Below are positions 52,926-62,311 of a DNA stretch of 64,000 nt, in pieces. Positions within the stretch are counted from its first letter, which is position 1, and the number at the start of each line of letters is the position of its first letter. Origin of the DNA: PALSA-1003 sp963741315 (GTDB lineage Bacteria; Pseudomonadota; Gammaproteobacteria; Burkholderiales; Casimicrobiaceae); assembly GCA_963741315.1 (NCBI GenBank), contig CAVUHK010000006.1, positions 17,302-81,301 of the forward strand, given 5' to 3'. The notes beneath the pieces are model-generated. The model searched no databases, was not told the origin of the DNA, and saw only the letters and a program-made list of their open reading frames with translations. The position numbers and the translations under genes are program-made.

Positions 52926-53879
52926 ATGAGCGCGCGCCCACAGAGCGACGATGACGACGCGCCTGCGCCCGTCGAGCGAGACACGCTCACGCGCGAACTG
53001 CCGCTGGACATGCCGCCGGTCGGCGTGGGTTCCGACTTTCTCAACGACGTCACCCAGATCTATCTCAATGAAATCGGCCAGAGCCCGTTGCTGACCGCCG
53101 AGGAGGAACTCGGCTATGCCCGCGCCACGCGCGAGGGCGACTTTCCGGCGCGCCAGAAGATGATCGAGCACAACCTGCGCCTGGTCGTCAGCATCGCCAA
53201 GCATTATCTCAATCGCGGCCTGACGCTGGCCGACCTGATCGAGGAAGGCAACCTGGGCCTCATCCACGCGCTGGAAAAGTTCGATCCCGAACGCGGCTTT
53301 CGCTTCAGCACCTACGCGACGTGGTGGATCCGCCAGTCGATCGAGCGCGCGATCATGAACCAGTCGCGCACGGTCCGCCTGCCGGCGCACGTCGTGAAGG
53401 AACTCAACGTCGTGTTGCGCGCGATGCGCCATCTTGAAACGCACGGCCTGCTCGGACAGGACCGCGAGCCGACGCTCGACGACGTCGCGCACCTGCTCGG
53501 GAAGCCCGTGGAGAAGGTGCGCAAGGTGCTCGGCTACAACGAGCACATCACCTCGCTCGACGCGCCGTTCGACTCCGACGCCGGCACCTCGGTGGGTGAC
53601 CAGCTCGCCGACGAGGACGCACCGAGCCCCGAGCTGCTGCTGCACAACACCGAGATCGAAGCGTGGGTCAAGCAATGGCTCGACGAGCTCTCGGAGCGGC
53701 AGCGCGAAGTTATCGAGCGCCGTTACGGCCTCAACGGTCACGAGGTCGCGACGCTGGAGCAACTCGCGCGCACGCTCAAAGTCACTCGCGAGCGAGTGCG
53801 CCAGATCCAGGCCGAGGCGCTCGACAATTTGCGCGCGCGTCTGCGCCGGCGCGGCCTGTCGCGTGAGGCGCTGCTCTAG
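52926..53879 (+). CDS. rpoS: RNA polymerase sigma factor RpoS
   Basis: A 317-residue sigma-38-type factor controlling stationary-phase and general stress genes. It has region 1.2 (DVTQIYLNEIGQSPLLTAEEE), region 2 (HNLRLVVSIAKHYLNRGLTLADLIEEGNLGL, with FRFSTYATWWIRQSIERAI), region 3 and region 4 (ERQREVIERRYGLNGHEVATLEQLA, ending in the HTH TRERVRQIQAEALDNLR). Its place after nlpD fits RpoS rather than RpoD or RpoH. No strong SD precedes the ATG; a hairpin lies just upstream. Confidence 0.97.
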   Translation: MSARPQSDDDDAPAPVERDTLTRELPLDMPPVGVGSDFLNDVTQIYLNEIGQSPLLTAEEELGYARATREGDFPARQKMIEHNLRLVVSIAKHYLNRGLTLADLIEEGNLGLIHALEKFDPERGFRFSTYATWWIRQSIERAIMNQSRTVRLPAHVVKELNVVLRAMRHLETHGLLGQDREPTLDDVAHLLGKPVEKVRKVLGYNEHITSLDAPFDSDAGTSVGDQLADEDAPSPELLLHNTEIEAWVKQWLDELSERQREVIERRYGLNGHEVATLEQLARTLKVTRERVRQIQAEALDNLRARLRRRGLSREALL

Positions 53880-54152
53880 CGGGGTGAGCGCGGGCGCAGG
53901 CAAGCTTGCGCCGTCCTAACGGAAAAGCCTTGCGGCATCGGCAACGCCCCTTGTTCGCGCATCCGCGGATTCGGCGCACCATCATCGCGCAGCGGCGCCC
54001 ATTCGATTCCGGTCCGCGGGCCTGGGATCACCTTGCCGTTCCTGCGTAACTCCCTGTTCCCACGCGACTTTCGCCACTCGCACAAATCGCGGAGGCAATG
54101 GTCTGTTTATTGCGAGATCGCCCGCGGTGTATTGATCTCGGGGAGGATCGCG
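53880..54152 (+). other. Intergenic region between rpoS and the permease
   Basis: This 273-base stretch has no supported gene. After the rpoS stop, GGCGCA/TGCGCC (53893-53898/53907-53912) around the palindrome GCAAGCTTGC could end the rpoS message, though no T-run follows. The second half, before the permease GGGAGG ribosome site, is relatively AT-richer and should hold the permease promoter, but no clear -10/-35 pair was recognised. Confidence 0.4.
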
Positions 54153-55751
54153 ATGACAACCAGCACCAGCGCAACGAATTTCAAACCCGCGCTCTGGACA
54201 CCGGGCGACTGGAATGCTTTGTTCGGCTTCGGCACCAACATCCTGGTCAACATGCTCACGCTGACCGCGCTCTTGCGCTACGTGCTGAAGATGCCCGACG
54301 ACCTCGTCTTCGGCCGCATCCTGCCGGCCACCGGCCTGATGATGTGCCTGAGCACGTTCTACTACGCGTGGCTCGCCTACCGGCTCGCCAAGTCCTCCGG
54401 CCGCAACGACGTCTGCGCGCTGCCTTCCGGCATCAGCGTGCCGCACATGTTCATCGTGGTGTTCGTGATCATGCTGCCGATCGCGGCCAAGACCGGCGAC
54501 CCGGTCAAGGGCTGGGAGGCCGGCCTGACCTGGGTGTTCGTGCAGAGCTTCGTGCTGATGGCCGGCGGCTTCGTCGCGCCGATCATCCGACGGATCACGC
54601 CGCGCGCGGCGCTGCTGGGCGCACTGGCGGGCGTGTCGATCGCGTTCATATCGCTCAAGCCTGCGCTGGATATGTACATGACGCCGGTGATCGGCGTCGT
54701 CTGCTTTGCGATACTGCTGGCAAGCTGGTTCGGCGGCGTGCGCTACTTCAAGGGCGTTCCCGCGGGACTCGTTGCGATCGCGGTCGGCACGGCGATCGCC
54801 TGGGGATCGACGCTGCTGGGACTCGATTTCGGCGGCATGAGCGGGGCAGGGCTGGGCAGTTCGCTCTCGAGCTTCGGCTTTTCGTTCCCCATACCCGCGG
54901 TCAATCACGTTTTCGCCGGGTTCGAGTTCCTCGGTATCATCCTGGTCACCGCGATCCCCTTCGGCATCTACGATCTGGTCGAAGCGATGGACAACGTCGA
55001 GAGCGCATCCGCGGGCGGGGACAACTTCCCGACCACGCGCGTGCTGACTGCGGACGGCGTCGTGAGCCTGATCGGTTGCCTGATGGGCAATCCGTTCATC
55101 AATGCGGTATACATCGGCCACCCGGGCTGGAAAGCCATCGGCGGACGCATCGGCTACTCCGCCGCGACCGGAGTGATGGTGCTCATCCTTTCTTGGTTCG
55201 GCATCCTCGCGCTGCTGATGGCGCTGATTCCCGTCGTCGCGATCTCGCCGATCCTGCTCTACATCGGCATGCTGATCGGCGCGCAGGCGTTCCAGGAGAC
55301 GCCGCGCAGCCACGCGCCCGCGGTCATCCTTGCGCTGGTGCCGCAGGTGGCGGCGTGGGGCAAGTTGCAGATCGATAGTGTGCTCGGGGTTGCGGGGACC
55401 AGCGCGATGGCGGTCGGCCTCGACAAGCTCGGGCAGGTTGGCGTGCTCTACCAGGGACTGTCGGTGCTGGGCAGCGGCGCGATCCTGGTCAGCCTCATCC
55501 TCGCCGCCGTCACCGCCTGCCTGATCGACCGGGCGTTCTACAAGGCGTCGGGCTTTGCGCTGGCTGGTGCGATCCTGACCTTCTTCGGCTTCATGCACAG
55601 CGAAGCGATCGGCATCGCGCGCACGCCACTGGTGGCAATTTCGTATCTGGGCGTCGCGGCGATCCTGTTCGGTTGCGCGAAATTCGCAACCGCGTCACCG
55701 AAAGCGGTCGAGATGCACGCCGGTCACGGAAGTGCCGCGGCCGCGGACTGA
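54153..55751 (+). CDS. NCS2/AzgA-like nucleobase permease
   Basis: A 532-residue inner-membrane protein with about 12-14 hydrophobic segments. Family-type segments are FGFGTNILVNMLTLTALLRYVL, DVCALPSGISVPHMFIV, EAMDNVESASAGGDNFPTTRVL and SLIGCLMGNPFINAVYIGHPGWK. The Glu/Asp-rich EAMDNVE-type motif fits the substrate site of the xanthine/uracil and AzgA-like groups; adenine, guanine, hypoxanthine or another base is possible. ATG 54153 follows GGGAGG. The substrate cannot be fixed from the sequence. Confidence 0.8.
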   Translation: MTTSTSATNFKPALWTPGDWNALFGFGTNILVNMLTLTALLRYVLKMPDDLVFGRILPATGLMMCLSTFYYAWLAYRLAKSSGRNDVCALPSGISVPHMFIVVFVIMLPIAAKTGDPVKGWEAGLTWVFVQSFVLMAGGFVAPIIRRITPRAALLGALAGVSIAFISLKPALDMYMTPVIGVVCFAILLASWFGGVRYFKGVPAGLVAIAVGTAIAWGSTLLGLDFGGMSGAGLGSSLSSFGFSFPIPAVNHVFAGFEFLGIILVTAIPFGIYDLVEAMDNVESASAGGDNFPTTRVLTADGVVSLIGCLMGNPFINAVYIGHPGWKAIGGRIGYSAATGVMVLILSWFGILALLMALIPVVAISPILLYIGMLIGAQAFQETPRSHAPAVILALVPQVAAWGKLQIDSVLGVAGTSAMAVGLDKLGQVGVLYQGLSVLGSGAILVSLILAAVTACLIDRAFYKASGFALAGAILTFFGFMHSEAIGIARTPLVAISYLGVAAILFGCAKFATASPKAVEMHAGHGSAAAAD

Positions 55752-55772
55752 CGATCCGCAGTTTGGGGTGGC

Positions 55773-57818
55773 TCAGCCCGACTTCGCCTTGAGCATTCGC
55801 GCGCCGGGAAGCGCATCGACGGCGGCGCGCAATTGCGCGAGCATGGCCGCGCGGGCCTCCGGGCGCGGCCCGTAGCGCAGGCTCGCATAGGTTTCGCCGA
55901 TGCGCCAGAACAGGGGACTCCAGCGCGGCCAACGAGCGGCGGCGCGCTCGGCGTAATCGAGCGGCCCTTCGTCGGGCCGACGCGCGAGTCCGGCGCGCGC
56001 CAGGCGGCGGCACGCGCGCTTCCACAATTCAACCTCGGCGTCGCTGCTGCGCCGGCGCAGCCGTGACAGGCCGAGGATCGCCAGGCCCCACACGAAGGCC
56101 ACGCCGGAGATGATCAGCCACAACTGCACCGGGTGCGAATTGTCGAGCCCGAACTCGCGCAGGAAGTCGCGCTGGCGCTCGATGTTGAACCCGACCACGC
56201 CGCGTTGCCACTGGTAGTTGATCGCGTCCCAGTGCAGGCGCACGCTCTTGAGCCACGTCATTTCCATGCGCGCGAGGTACGGTACCTGCTCGCTGTCGGG
56301 CAATGCGGCGCCCAGACCGCTCTCGATGCGCGACGGAGCGACCGCGGCGGTCGGATCGAAACGTTGCCAACGACCGTTGACCAGTGCCTCGGCCCATGCG
56401 TGCGCATCCGACTGGCGCACGATCATGTAGCCGCCCTCGGGATTCATTTCTCCACCCTGGTAGCCGGTGACCACACGCGCCGGAATGCCCGCGGCGCGCA
56501 GCAGCAGCACGAACGCGCCGGCGTAGTGCTCGCAGAAGCCGCGTCGCGTGTCGAACAGAAATGCGTCGACCGGATCCTGGTCGAGCAGCGGCGGCGTCAG
56601 CGTGTAGACGTAGGGCTCGTTGTGGAAGCGATCGAGCACCGCCGCGATGTACGCCTCGTCGGAATCGACGCGCGCGCGAAGTTCGCGCGCGAAGGACGCG
56701 GTGCGCAAATTGTTGCGCGGCATCTGCAGGTTGTCGGTCACGTCGCCGGGTAGCGCCAATACGGCGCCCTTCAACACCGAGCGCTGCGTGTAGCGCACTG
56801 CCTGACTGACCGTGGCCTTGGCGAGCAGCTGGTGATCGAAGGTCAGGAAGGCGATGTCGTTCATCGTGCCCGCGGTAACGTTGTCGTCCGTAGGCGGTCG
56901 AGGCAGGCTCGCCGCGTGCTCCAGCGCGAACAGCCACAGCTTGCCGTGTGGTTCGAGTGTCACCGAGTAGTCGATGACGGGCCCTTCGCGCCGCGCGAAG
57001 GCGCCCGATTGAAGGCGAAACAGCGGGCTCCATTCCTGACCGTTGAAGCGGGCGAGCACCGGGCCGCGCCAGTAACGGTCGCGCGCGGGGGGCGGTGGCT
57101 CGTGGAACTCGACGCGAAAGGCAACCGCATCGGACAGCGAGAGCTCGCTGATCGAGCCGGGGGACATGCGTTCCGAAAGGCCGGTGCGCGCGCCAGTGTC
57201 CGCGGGCGAACCCCAGAGCGGACCGGCGAGCCTTGGGAAGAGCACGAACAGCAGCGCAGCGAGCGGGATTCCCTGCAGGATCAGGCGCGCGGGCGCCGCG
57301 AGTTGCGCCTTCAATGATCCGGACAACGTCCCGGACGGGCTGCGCAGCACTGCAAGCGCGCCGCCAAGTGCCAGCAGCGCCGGCAAGCCCAGCAGCGCCG
57401 CAAAGATCGTCTGCGCGTAGAAGAACTGCGTCACCGTCAGGAACAGCGCGAGGCAGACGAGGAGCGTGCCGTCGCGCGTGGACCGCGATTCGATGAACTT
57501 GATACCGACCAGCACGAACAGGAACTCGACGCACGGATCTCGCGCCAGGAAATATCCGAGTTGCGCGCGAATGCCGAGCGCGGCGAGCAAGGCCAGCACC
57601 GGCAGCAGCACCATGCGCCAGACGCCCGCGGTGAGATAGCGCCTGGGCAGGAGCAGGCGCGCGATGACCAGTCCGCTGCCGCCGACGGCCACCCAAGGCA
57701 ACACGTGCAACCACAGCGGCGCTTGCGCGCACAGCAGCAGAGCCGCAAGCCAATACGTCTGCGCGACGGTCATCGGCAGCGCGGGTGTTTTGGACTTCAC
57801 TGCCTTGGTGGTCTTCAT
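55773..57818 (-). CDS. DUF3488/transglutaminase-like membrane protein
   Basis: A 681-residue protein with an N-terminal membrane domain (DUF3488, about residues 15-215, six or seven segments), an extracytoplasmic transglutaminase-like domain and a C-terminal membrane segment plus helical DUF4129-like tail. The Cys-His-Asp triad is C429 (RRGFCEHYAG), H473 (DAHAWAEAL) and D488 (RFDPTAAV). It probably cuts or cross-links cell-surface peptides. The ATG overlaps the DUF58 stop (ATGA). It is the last gene of the moxR-DUF58-TGase module; partners are unknown. Confidence 0.92.
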   Translation of the reverse strand: MKTTKAVKSKTPALPMTVAQTYWLAALLLCAQAPLWLHVLPWVAVGGSGLVIARLLLPRRYLTAGVWRMVLLPVLALLAALGIRAQLGYFLARDPCVEFLFVLVGIKFIESRSTRDGTLLVCLALFLTVTQFFYAQTIFAALLGLPALLALGGALAVLRSPSGTLSGSLKAQLAAPARLILQGIPLAALLFVLFPRLAGPLWGSPADTGARTGLSERMSPGSISELSLSDAVAFRVEFHEPPPPARDRYWRGPVLARFNGQEWSPLFRLQSGAFARREGPVIDYSVTLEPHGKLWLFALEHAASLPRPPTDDNVTAGTMNDIAFLTFDHQLLAKATVSQAVRYTQRSVLKGAVLALPGDVTDNLQMPRNNLRTASFARELRARVDSDEAYIAAVLDRFHNEPYVYTLTPPLLDQDPVDAFLFDTRRGFCEHYAGAFVLLLRAAGIPARVVTGYQGGEMNPEGGYMIVRQSDAHAWAEALVNGRWQRFDPTAAVAPSRIESGLGAALPDSEQVPYLARMEMTWLKSVRLHWDAINYQWQRGVVGFNIERQRDFLREFGLDNSHPVQLWLIISGVAFVWGLAILGLSRLRRRSSDAEVELWKRACRRLARAGLARRPDEGPLDYAERAAARWPRWSPLFWRIGETYASLRYGPRPEARAAMLAQLRAAVDALPGARMLKAKSG

Positions 57819-58783
57819 GGTTCGAACAGGGCGAGCGCGCTCAACGCGGTGCGGCGGTGCCCCGCACCCTGGCCCTGCGGCAGTTGGGTACCCGGCAGCC
57901 GTAACGAAAAGGCGCGCGTTTCGCGCTCCGCGGCAAGAATCCATGCGGTGAAACGCGACAACCTGACCTCGACGTCGAGCCCGGCCGGAAGTTCGGCCCA
58001 GTCGAGGTCGAGCGCTCCGCTGCCGCCGGAGCCCTCGAATTGCTTGGTATACCAGCCGGCACCACGTGCGACGGCTTTCCAGGCGATGCGGTTTTGCGGA
58101 TCGCCGCTGACATAGTCGCGAAGGCCCGCGAGTTCGGCGTCGGAGGCGTTCGCCGAACGGCGGGCTTCGGAGCCTTGGTGGCCGGTGGGAAGTGGCGGAG
58201 GTGACGCTTCTGGCGCAGGATAGACGCTGGCCGTCAGGGGGAAGTGCACGTACGCCCAGCCTCGCCAGAGGCCCAGCGGGAAGTCGGTCGACAGGGTGAC
58301 CCGGCCCAGGGGCAGGCGTCCGCGCTGCAGGGCCGGCACCGCCACTCGCACCGGGCGGGTTGCCCCTGCCGGCAGGTCCGCCAGAACCGGCGCGCCGTCA
58401 TGCGGGGCTACGCTGATGCCGGTGCGCGCGCGCGCGCCGCTGGCCAGCGACAGGGTGAATTCCATGAAGCCTCCGGCGAAGGCTTCGCCGGCGACCAGCG
58501 GCGACAGACTCAGTCCGGCAAGGTTGCGAAAGGTCGCCAGCAGTGCCGCCGCGACCATGCCGCCAGCCAGGAAGGTGAGCGCATAACCCAGCGACAGGGC
58601 GTAGTTCATCGACGTAAGGAGCATGATCGTCAGCGTCGCGATGACGGCGACGCCGCGAGTCGTGGGCAGGATGTAGATGCGGCTGTGGCGCAGGACGACC
58701 TGGTCCAGATCGCCGGGACGCAATCGCCAAAGACGCTGACGCCAGCGCGATAGCAGCGTAGGCGCGGCGAGTGCGGAGGACAC
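57815..58783 (-). CDS. DUF58 domain protein (MoxR-associated)
   Basis: A 322-residue protein with two or three N-terminal membrane segments (about residues 40-85, YILPTTRGVAVIATLTIMLLTSMNY and LGYALTFLAGGMVAAAL) and a long soluble part. The DUF58 signature here is GLRDYVSGDPQNRIAWKAVARGAG, with the conserved P-x-I-W-K-like core. Such proteins work as adaptors or chaperones with MoxR AAA ATPases. GTG 58783 is the best start. It lies 27 bases after moxR and overlaps the transglutaminase gene. Confidence 0.92.
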   Translation of the reverse strand: MSSALAAPTLLSRWRQRLWRLRPGDLDQVVLRHSRIYILPTTRGVAVIATLTIMLLTSMNYALSLGYALTFLAGGMVAAALLATFRNLAGLSLSPLVAGEAFAGGFMEFTLSLASGARARTGISVAPHDGAPVLADLPAGATRPVRVAVPALQRGRLPLGRVTLSTDFPLGLWRGWAYVHFPLTASVYPAPEASPPPLPTGHQGSEARRSANASDAELAGLRDYVSGDPQNRIAWKAVARGAGWYTKQFEGSGGSGALDLDWAELPAGLDVEVRLSRFTAWILAAERETRAFSLRLPGTQLPQGQGAGHRRTALSALALFEP

Positions 58784-58810
58784 GATGCGGGAGGCCCGTG
58801 GGCCCGGCGA

Positions 58811-59764
58811 CTAGGGCAGCGGGACCGAGCGCAGCAGCGCCAGCGCTTGCGGACCGCCGGCACGAATGCTGCCCGCGAGTCGATGGCCGGCCACCGACGG
58901 AAAGACCGCCTGGACGTCTTCAGGCAACACCATGGGACGGCCTGCCAACAGCGCCCACGCGCGGCTCGCAGCCATCAGCAGCAAGCCAGCGCGCGGCGAG
59001 AGACCGCGCTGCAAACGCGGTGCACCGCCCCCGGTACCGCGCGAGGCCGCGAGCAGGCCCTGGATGTAGTCGAGCAGGGCGGGAGCGACATGCACGGCGG
59101 CCGCTTCGCGCTGCCACGCCACCAGCGTTGCCGCATCGGCGCAGGCGGTGAGGTCGGGGATGCGCGCGCGGCGATCGCCCGAGAGCAGAAGTTCGCGTTC
59201 GGCGGCCGGATCGGGGTATCCGAGCTCGATTGCCATCAGGAAGCGATCGAGCTGCGACTCGGGCAACGGGTACGCGCCGATCTGCTCGGTAGGATTCTGG
59301 GTCGCGAGGACGAAGAACGGCTCAGGCAGCGGCCGCGTCGCACCGTCGATCGACACTTGGCGCTCTTCCATTGCTTCGAGCAGCGCGCTCTGCGTCTTGG
59401 GCGGCGCGCGGTTGATTTCGTCTGCGAGCACGATCGAATTGAATACCGGCCCGTTGTGGAAGCGAAACGACTGCGAGGCCGGGTCGAAAATCGATACGCC
59501 CAGCACATCGGCGGGCAACAGGTCGCTGGTGAACTGGATGCGCGAGTAGCGCAGGCCAAGGGTGCCGGCCAGCGCCTGCGCAAGCGTCGACTTGCCGACG
59601 CCGGGGATGTCTTCGATGAGCAGGTGACCGCGTGCGAGCAGGCAGGTCAGCGCGAGCTTGAGTGGCGTTTCCTTGCCGACCACGATGCGGCCAAGTTCGG
59701 CGAGGACGCCGGCGAGGCGCTCGGGCACGGGAATGGCGTGGGTCTGGGCAGGGCGAAGAGTCAT
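58811..59764 (-). CDS. moxR: MoxR-family AAA+ ATPase
   Basis: A 317-residue AAA+ ATPase with Walker A GVGKSTLAQ in EDIPGVGKST, the Walker B segment LADEINRAPPKTQSALLEAMEERQ, the sensor 1 ATQNPTEQ and the C-terminal SPRAGLLLMAASRAWALL. MoxR ATPases insert cofactors or activate von Willebrand or DUF58 partners. ATG 59764; a fair promoter precedes it. The DUF58 and transglutaminase genes follow, a common arrangement in Proteobacteria. Confidence 0.95.
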   Translation of the reverse strand: MTLRPAQTHAIPVPERLAGVLAELGRIVVGKETPLKLALTCLLARGHLLIEDIPGVGKSTLAQALAGTLGLRYSRIQFTSDLLPADVLGVSIFDPASQSFRFHNGPVFNSIVLADEINRAPPKTQSALLEAMEERQVSIDGATRPLPEPFFVLATQNPTEQIGAYPLPESQLDRFLMAIELGYPDPAAERELLLSGDRRARIPDLTACADAATLVAWQREAAAVHVAPALLDYIQGLLAASRGTGGGAPRLQRGLSPRAGLLLMAASRAWALLAGRPMVLPEDVQAVFPSVAGHRLAGSIRAGGPQALALLRSVPLP

Positions 59765-59791
59765 CCCGTGGATCCGAGCAAGAAAGGTGCC

Positions 59792-59820
59792 ACTATAGAT
59801 CGCAAAGGCCGGCTAGTCAT
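59792..59820 (-). promoter_or_regulatory. moxR: Probable promoter for moxR
   Basis: On the minus strand ATGACT (59820-59815), a 17-base spacer and TATAGT (59797-59792) lie 27 bases before the moxR ATG. It faces away from the deacetylase-like gene, so the 149-base gap serves both directions. Confidence 0.45.
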
Positions 59821-59913
59821 CTGCGCCGGCACCGCGCTACACTCCATTCGTCTGCCCGCCGGCCACATTGCGCCGATTGAGGCCGGCCATTTCCTTCGAC
59901 ATCGGTTCCCCTT

Positions 59914-60837
59914 TTGGCCACCGCGTTCATCACGCATCCGACGTGCCACCAGCACGACATGGGCGCGCATCACCCCGAGTGTCCGCAGCGCCTGGACGCG
60001 ATCTGCGACCAGCTGATCGGCGACGGACTCGACGGATTCGTGGCGCACCACCAGGCGCCTTCGGCGACGCGCGAGCAACTCGCGCGCGCGCACTCCTTGA
60101 ACTACATCGACGCCATCGAGGCTGCCAGCCCGGAGTCGGGCATCCACTACGTCGATCCGGATACCGCGCTCAATCCGTACTCACTTACCGCGGCGCGACA
60201 CGCCGCCGGCGCGGTGGTGCACGGCGTCGACCTGGTGGCGAGCGGCGAGTTCCAGAATGCTTTTTGCGCGGTGCGCCCGCCGGGCCACCACGCGACGCGC
60301 GAGCGGGCGATGGGCTTCTGTATTTTCAACAACGTCGCCGTCGGTGTCGCGCACGCGCTCGCCGCGCATGGTTTCGAGCGCGCCGCGGTGCTCGACTTCG
60401 ACGTGCACCACGGCAACGGCACCGAAGACATCTTTGCGGCGGACCCGCGCGTGGTGATGACCGGCACGTTCCAGTATCCGCTCTATCCCTATTCCGGCAT
60501 CGAGCCGGCCGGCCCGAACATGCACAACGTGCCGTTGGCGCCGGGCAGCGGCAGCGACGCGTTTCGCAAGGCGATTGTCGACCGGTGCCTGCCAGTGCTG
60601 GAAGCGCACCGACCGGAAATCATTTTCATTTCCGCGGGCTTCGACGCACATCGCGAAGATCCGCTGGCCAACCTCAAGCTGGTCGACGCGGACTTCGCGT
60701 GGGTCACCAGGCAGATCATGGAGGTCGCCGAGCGCCATGCCGGGGGCAGGGTGGTGTCGACGCTCGAAGGCGGCTACGCGTTGCCTGCGCTGGGCCGCAG
60801 CGCGGTCGCACACATGCGTGCGCTCACGGGACTGTAG
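59914..60837 (+). CDS. Histone deacetylase-family amidohydrolase
   Basis: A 307-residue zinc hydrolase of the arginase/deacetylase fold. Motifs are RPPGHHATRERAMGFC (the active-site His pair), FDVHHGNGTEDIF (zinc Asp and His) and SAGFDAHREDPLA (the third ligand). Bacterial members remove acetyl groups from polyamines, acetoin-related molecules or other small amides rather than histones; the substrate is unknown. No ATG is available near the beginning; TTG 59914 gives the family start ATAFITHPTCHQHD. The Rieske gene begins 5 bases after its stop. Confidence 0.9.
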   Translation: MATAFITHPTCHQHDMGAHHPECPQRLDAICDQLIGDGLDGFVAHHQAPSATREQLARAHSLNYIDAIEAASPESGIHYVDPDTALNPYSLTAARHAAGAVVHGVDLVASGEFQNAFCAVRPPGHHATRERAMGFCIFNNVAVGVAHALAAHGFERAAVLDFDVHHGNGTEDIFAADPRVVMTGTFQYPLYPYSGIEPAGPNMHNVPLAPGSGSDAFRKAIVDRCLPVLEAHRPEIIFISAGFDAHREDPLANLKLVDADFAWVTRQIMEVAERHAGGRVVSTLEGGYALPALGRSAVAHMRALTGL

Positions 60838-60842
60838 GGACG

Positions 60843-61547
60843 ATGCGCAGGCGCGAATTCCTCAATGCCTGCGCGGCAGTCGCGGGTGCCGCGCAGGTCG
60901 GCGCCGCGGCGCGAAGCTGGGCCGCGACGCCGCCGCGCCTGTACTCGCGCGCGTTGCTGGTCGACGTGCATTCGGAACCGTTCAAGGCTTCGCGTATCGA
61001 GGCACGCACGAACTACGTCTTCAACTACCCATTTGGCGGGACGCCGTGCTTTCTGCTCAATCTGGGGCGCGCCGTCAGCGCGAAGGCGGAGTTGCGGCGC
61101 GCCGATGGCTCTGCATATGCGTGGACCGGCGGCGTGGGCAAGGCGCGGGCGATTGTCGCCTACTCCGCGATCTGCGCGCACCGGCTTGCCTATCCCGCGC
61201 GCGAGGTGAGCTTCATCCGCTTCCAGTCCGACCGCTCGCCGACCTCCGACGGCGATGTCATCCACTGCTGCGCCGAGCACAGCGTGTACGACCCGTCGGC
61301 AGGCGCACGCGTGGTCAGCGGGCCCGCGCCGCAGCCGCTGGCGGCAATCGTGCTCGACTACGATCCCGCTCGCGACGAACTCTACGCGCTGGGCACCGTC
61401 GGCGCGGAACAGTTCGACGCGTTCTTCAGCAAGTACGACTTCAAGCTGGCTATGGAATACGGCCCCGGCCGTGCGCAGGCGCTGGTCGGCAAGACCGCCG
61501 TGGTGCGCGAGATGGCGCAGTACTGCCGGCAGACGATCCAGTGCTGA
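60843..61547 (+). CDS. Tat-exported Rieske [2Fe-2S] protein
   Basis: A 234-residue protein. The N-terminus MRRREFLNACAAVAGAAQ has the twin-arginine pattern R-R-x-F-L and a hydrophobic run, so it is probably exported folded through Tat. The Rieske pair is C111-x-H113 (YSAICAHRLAYP) and C143-x-x-H146 (HCCAEHSVYDP), ending GPAPQPL. It carries one-electron transfer in the periplasm. It lacks the partners of cytochrome bc1 or arsenite oxidase nearby; the only neighbour in the unit is the deacetylase-like gene, 5 bases upstream. Confidence 0.87.
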   Translation: MRRREFLNACAAVAGAAQVGAAARSWAATPPRLYSRALLVDVHSEPFKASRIEARTNYVFNYPFGGTPCFLLNLGRAVSAKAELRRADGSAYAWTGGVGKARAIVAYSAICAHRLAYPAREVSFIRFQSDRSPTSDGDVIHCCAEHSVYDPSAGARVVSGPAPQPLAAIVLDYDPARDELYALGTVGAEQFDAFFSKYDFKLAMEYGPGRAQALVGKTAVVREMAQYCRQTIQC

Positions 61548-61577
61548 TGCGCGTCGCGTGACGCGGCAGCGTACGGC

Positions 61578-62183
61578 TCAGGCCGCGGCCATGCGCACGT
61601 AGCCGGGCTGCGCCTCGACGCGCGAGAGCCACTGGCGGATTGCGGGAAATCGCCCAAGGTCGAAATCGCCGTCGCCGGCGACGTGCGTGTACGCGTAGAG
61701 CGCGATGTCGGCGAGGCTGTAGTTGTCGCCGACGAAGAACGGTACCTTCGCCAGTTGTCCCTCCATGACCCCGAGCGCGCGATAGCCGCCTGCCATGCGC
61801 GAATCGGCAAGCGCGCGCTGACTCTCCGGATCGGGGTGGAATCGGCGCAGGAATCGCGCCACCGCGATGTACGGCTCGTGGCTGTACTGCTCGAAGAACA
61901 TCCAGCGCAGCATCTGCGCGCGCAGCAGCCTGTCGGTGGGCACGAGCTTCGAGCCATCGGCGAGATAGACCATGATCGCGTTGGACTCCGGCAGGAAGAC
62001 GCCGGGCTCGATCTCGGCCACCGGCGCCTGGCCATTCGGGTTCATCGCCAGGAATTCCGGCGTGCGCGTGGTGCCGTCGCGCGTGTCGATCTCGTGCCAC
62101 TGGTACGGCTGCCCCAGCGCTTCGAGAACCATGCGCACCTTGTGGCAATTGCCGGATGTCGACATGCCGTGAATTTTCACCAT
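61578..62183 (-). CDS. Glutathione S-transferase family protein
   Basis: A 201-residue GST. N-terminal thioredoxin-like part MVKIHGMSTSGNCHKVRMVLEALG (Ser in STSGN is the likely catalytic position), LAMNPNGQAPVAEIEPG and LPESNAIMVYLADG are clear. The C-terminal helices include FFVGDNYSLADIALYAYTH, a typical Theta/Beta-like end. ATG 62183 follows GGAGA by 8 bases. Divergent from the ABC exporter genes; convergent with the Rieske gene (30 bases). Confidence 0.9.
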   Translation of the reverse strand: MVKIHGMSTSGNCHKVRMVLEALGQPYQWHEIDTRDGTTRTPEFLAMNPNGQAPVAEIEPGVFLPESNAIMVYLADGSKLVPTDRLLRAQMLRWMFFEQYSHEPYIAVARFLRRFHPDPESQRALADSRMAGGYRALGVMEGQLAKVPFFVGDNYSLADIALYAYTHVAGDGDFDLGRFPAIRQWLSRVEAQPGYVRMAAA

Positions 62184-62311
62184 TGCTTGCTCTCCGGTGC
62201 GCTTGCGTGCTATCGCGTAAGCCACAACTTCAGTTTAACCAATTGCCCTAGAATCGGCGCAGTTTACGCGCGGTCGCTGCCAGTCCGCTGCGCGTCCGCG
62301 CGACTTGTCCA

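Noticed and set aside
53893..53912. A rho-independent terminator after rpoS
   Set aside because: A short stem exists but is not followed by a T-run, so the claim is not strong enough.
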